Assembly: GCA_051306415.1 (NCBI GenBank)
Contig: JBPPNE010000203.1
Location: 1 to 5,954, forward strand
From: CBDDRG01 sp051306415
GTDB lineage: Bacteria > Pseudomonadota > Gammaproteobacteria > Pseudomonadales > Porticoccaceae
Direction: 5' to 3'
DNA: 5,954 nt
In this document: one piece after another, positions 5,764 to 5,954 of the stretch
Position numbering within the stretch: the first letter of the stretch is position 1
Layout of the letters: the number at the start of each line of letters is the position of its first letter
Program-made: the position numbers and the translations under genes
The notes under the pieces: generated by a model
Seen by the model: only the letters and a program-made list of their open reading frames with translations
The model's database searches: none
Told to the model about the DNA's origin: nothing

Positions 5764-5954
5764 ATGCCTGAAAGCTACGTCAAGCGCATCCTCGATGCCC
5801 GCATCTACGATCTCGCCGAGGAGACGCCGATCGACGACGCGCCGCTCCTCTCCCACAAGCTGAAGAACAAGGTGCTGCTGAAGCGCGAGGATTTGCAGCC
5901 GGTGTTCTCGTTCAAGCTGCGCGGCGCCTACAACCGGATGCTGAAGCTGAGCGA
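5764..5954 (+). CDS. ilvA: Threonine ammonia-lyase (biosynthetic threonine deaminase), 5' part
   Basis: The first 63 codons are present; the gene runs off the right edge. IlvA is the PLP enzyme converting L-threonine to 2-oxobutanoate and ammonia, the committed step of isoleucine synthesis. The N-terminus reads MPESYVKRIL, then IYDLAEETP, then KVLLKREDLQPVFSFKLRGAYN. The Ser-Phe-Lys of the last motif carries the PLP-binding lysine (Lys51; Lys62 in E. coli). The KLKNKVLLKREDLQPVFSFK spacing is that of the biosynthetic enzyme, though the C-terminal regulatory ACT-like domains that distinguish it from the catabolic form lie outside the window. The ribosome site is weak (CGGAAT about 10 nt upstream). 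Composition returns to the GC-rich character of rpiA. No clear promoter is visible in the 150-nt spacer; it may be read through from the kinase operon. Confidence 0.93.
   Translation, partial: MPESYVKRILDARIYDLAEETPIDDAPLLSHKLKNKVLLKREDLQPVFSFKLRGAYNRMLKLS

Noticed and set aside
5727..5771. 14-residue reading frame overlapping the ilvA start, considered as a leader peptide
   Set aside because: It has only one Ile codon and no Leu codon, has no ribosome site, and no terminator/antiterminator follows before ilvA.

Overview
The window looks like chromosome from a GC-rich gammaproteobacterium. A housekeeping pair, rpiA (minus strand) and ilvA (plus strand), stands divergently, as I recall is common in pseudomonads, xanthomonads and relatives. 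Between the two lies a lower-GC three-gene cassette. The organism assignment rests on gene order and codon character only and is an inference.

Left part (1-2043, minus strand): a tight run rpiA -> nitroreductase -> short-chain dehydrogenase/reductase (SDR). rpiA and the nitroreductase are 9 nt apart. Two perfect hairpins follow the nitroreductase stop codon. The SDR, cut by the left window edge, is broken near its N-terminus by an in-frame TAG and a one-base frameshift, and its catalytic-tetrad Asn reads as Cys. I call it a pseudogene.

Centre (about 2130-5740, plus strand): a vWA-domain protein, a PP2C-type phosphatase and a 643-residue Ser/Thr-kinase-like protein. Their start and stop codons overlap (1 nt and 4 nt), so they are one translationally coupled operon. 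Order, lengths and motifs match the E. coli yegL-pphC-yegI set and the 'TerY-P triad' described around tellurium/stress-response loci and later reported as an anti-phage defence module. The kinase carries an N-terminal kinase domain, a C/H/C/C zinc site, one 30-residue hydrophobic segment, a coiled coil and a helix-hairpin-helix (HhH) pair. The likely logic is that the kinase is the membrane-bound sensor/effector, the phosphatase resets it, and the MIDAS-containing vWA protein is a metal-dependent scaffold or phosphoprotein-binding partner. The trigger and the substrate are unknown.

Right part (5614-5954): a 150-nt spacer with an inverted repeat and a 10-bp palindrome, then the first 63 codons of ilvA (threonine deaminase), which runs off the window. 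An 8-bp direct repeat (TATCCGGT) occurs on both sides of the cassette and may mark its insertion point, although a chance match is possible.

The most notable content is the kinase/phosphatase/vWA signalling cassette: a known system type, poorly understood, sitting in what looks like an accessory insertion site between two core metabolic genes. I did not find evidence of a wholly new system.
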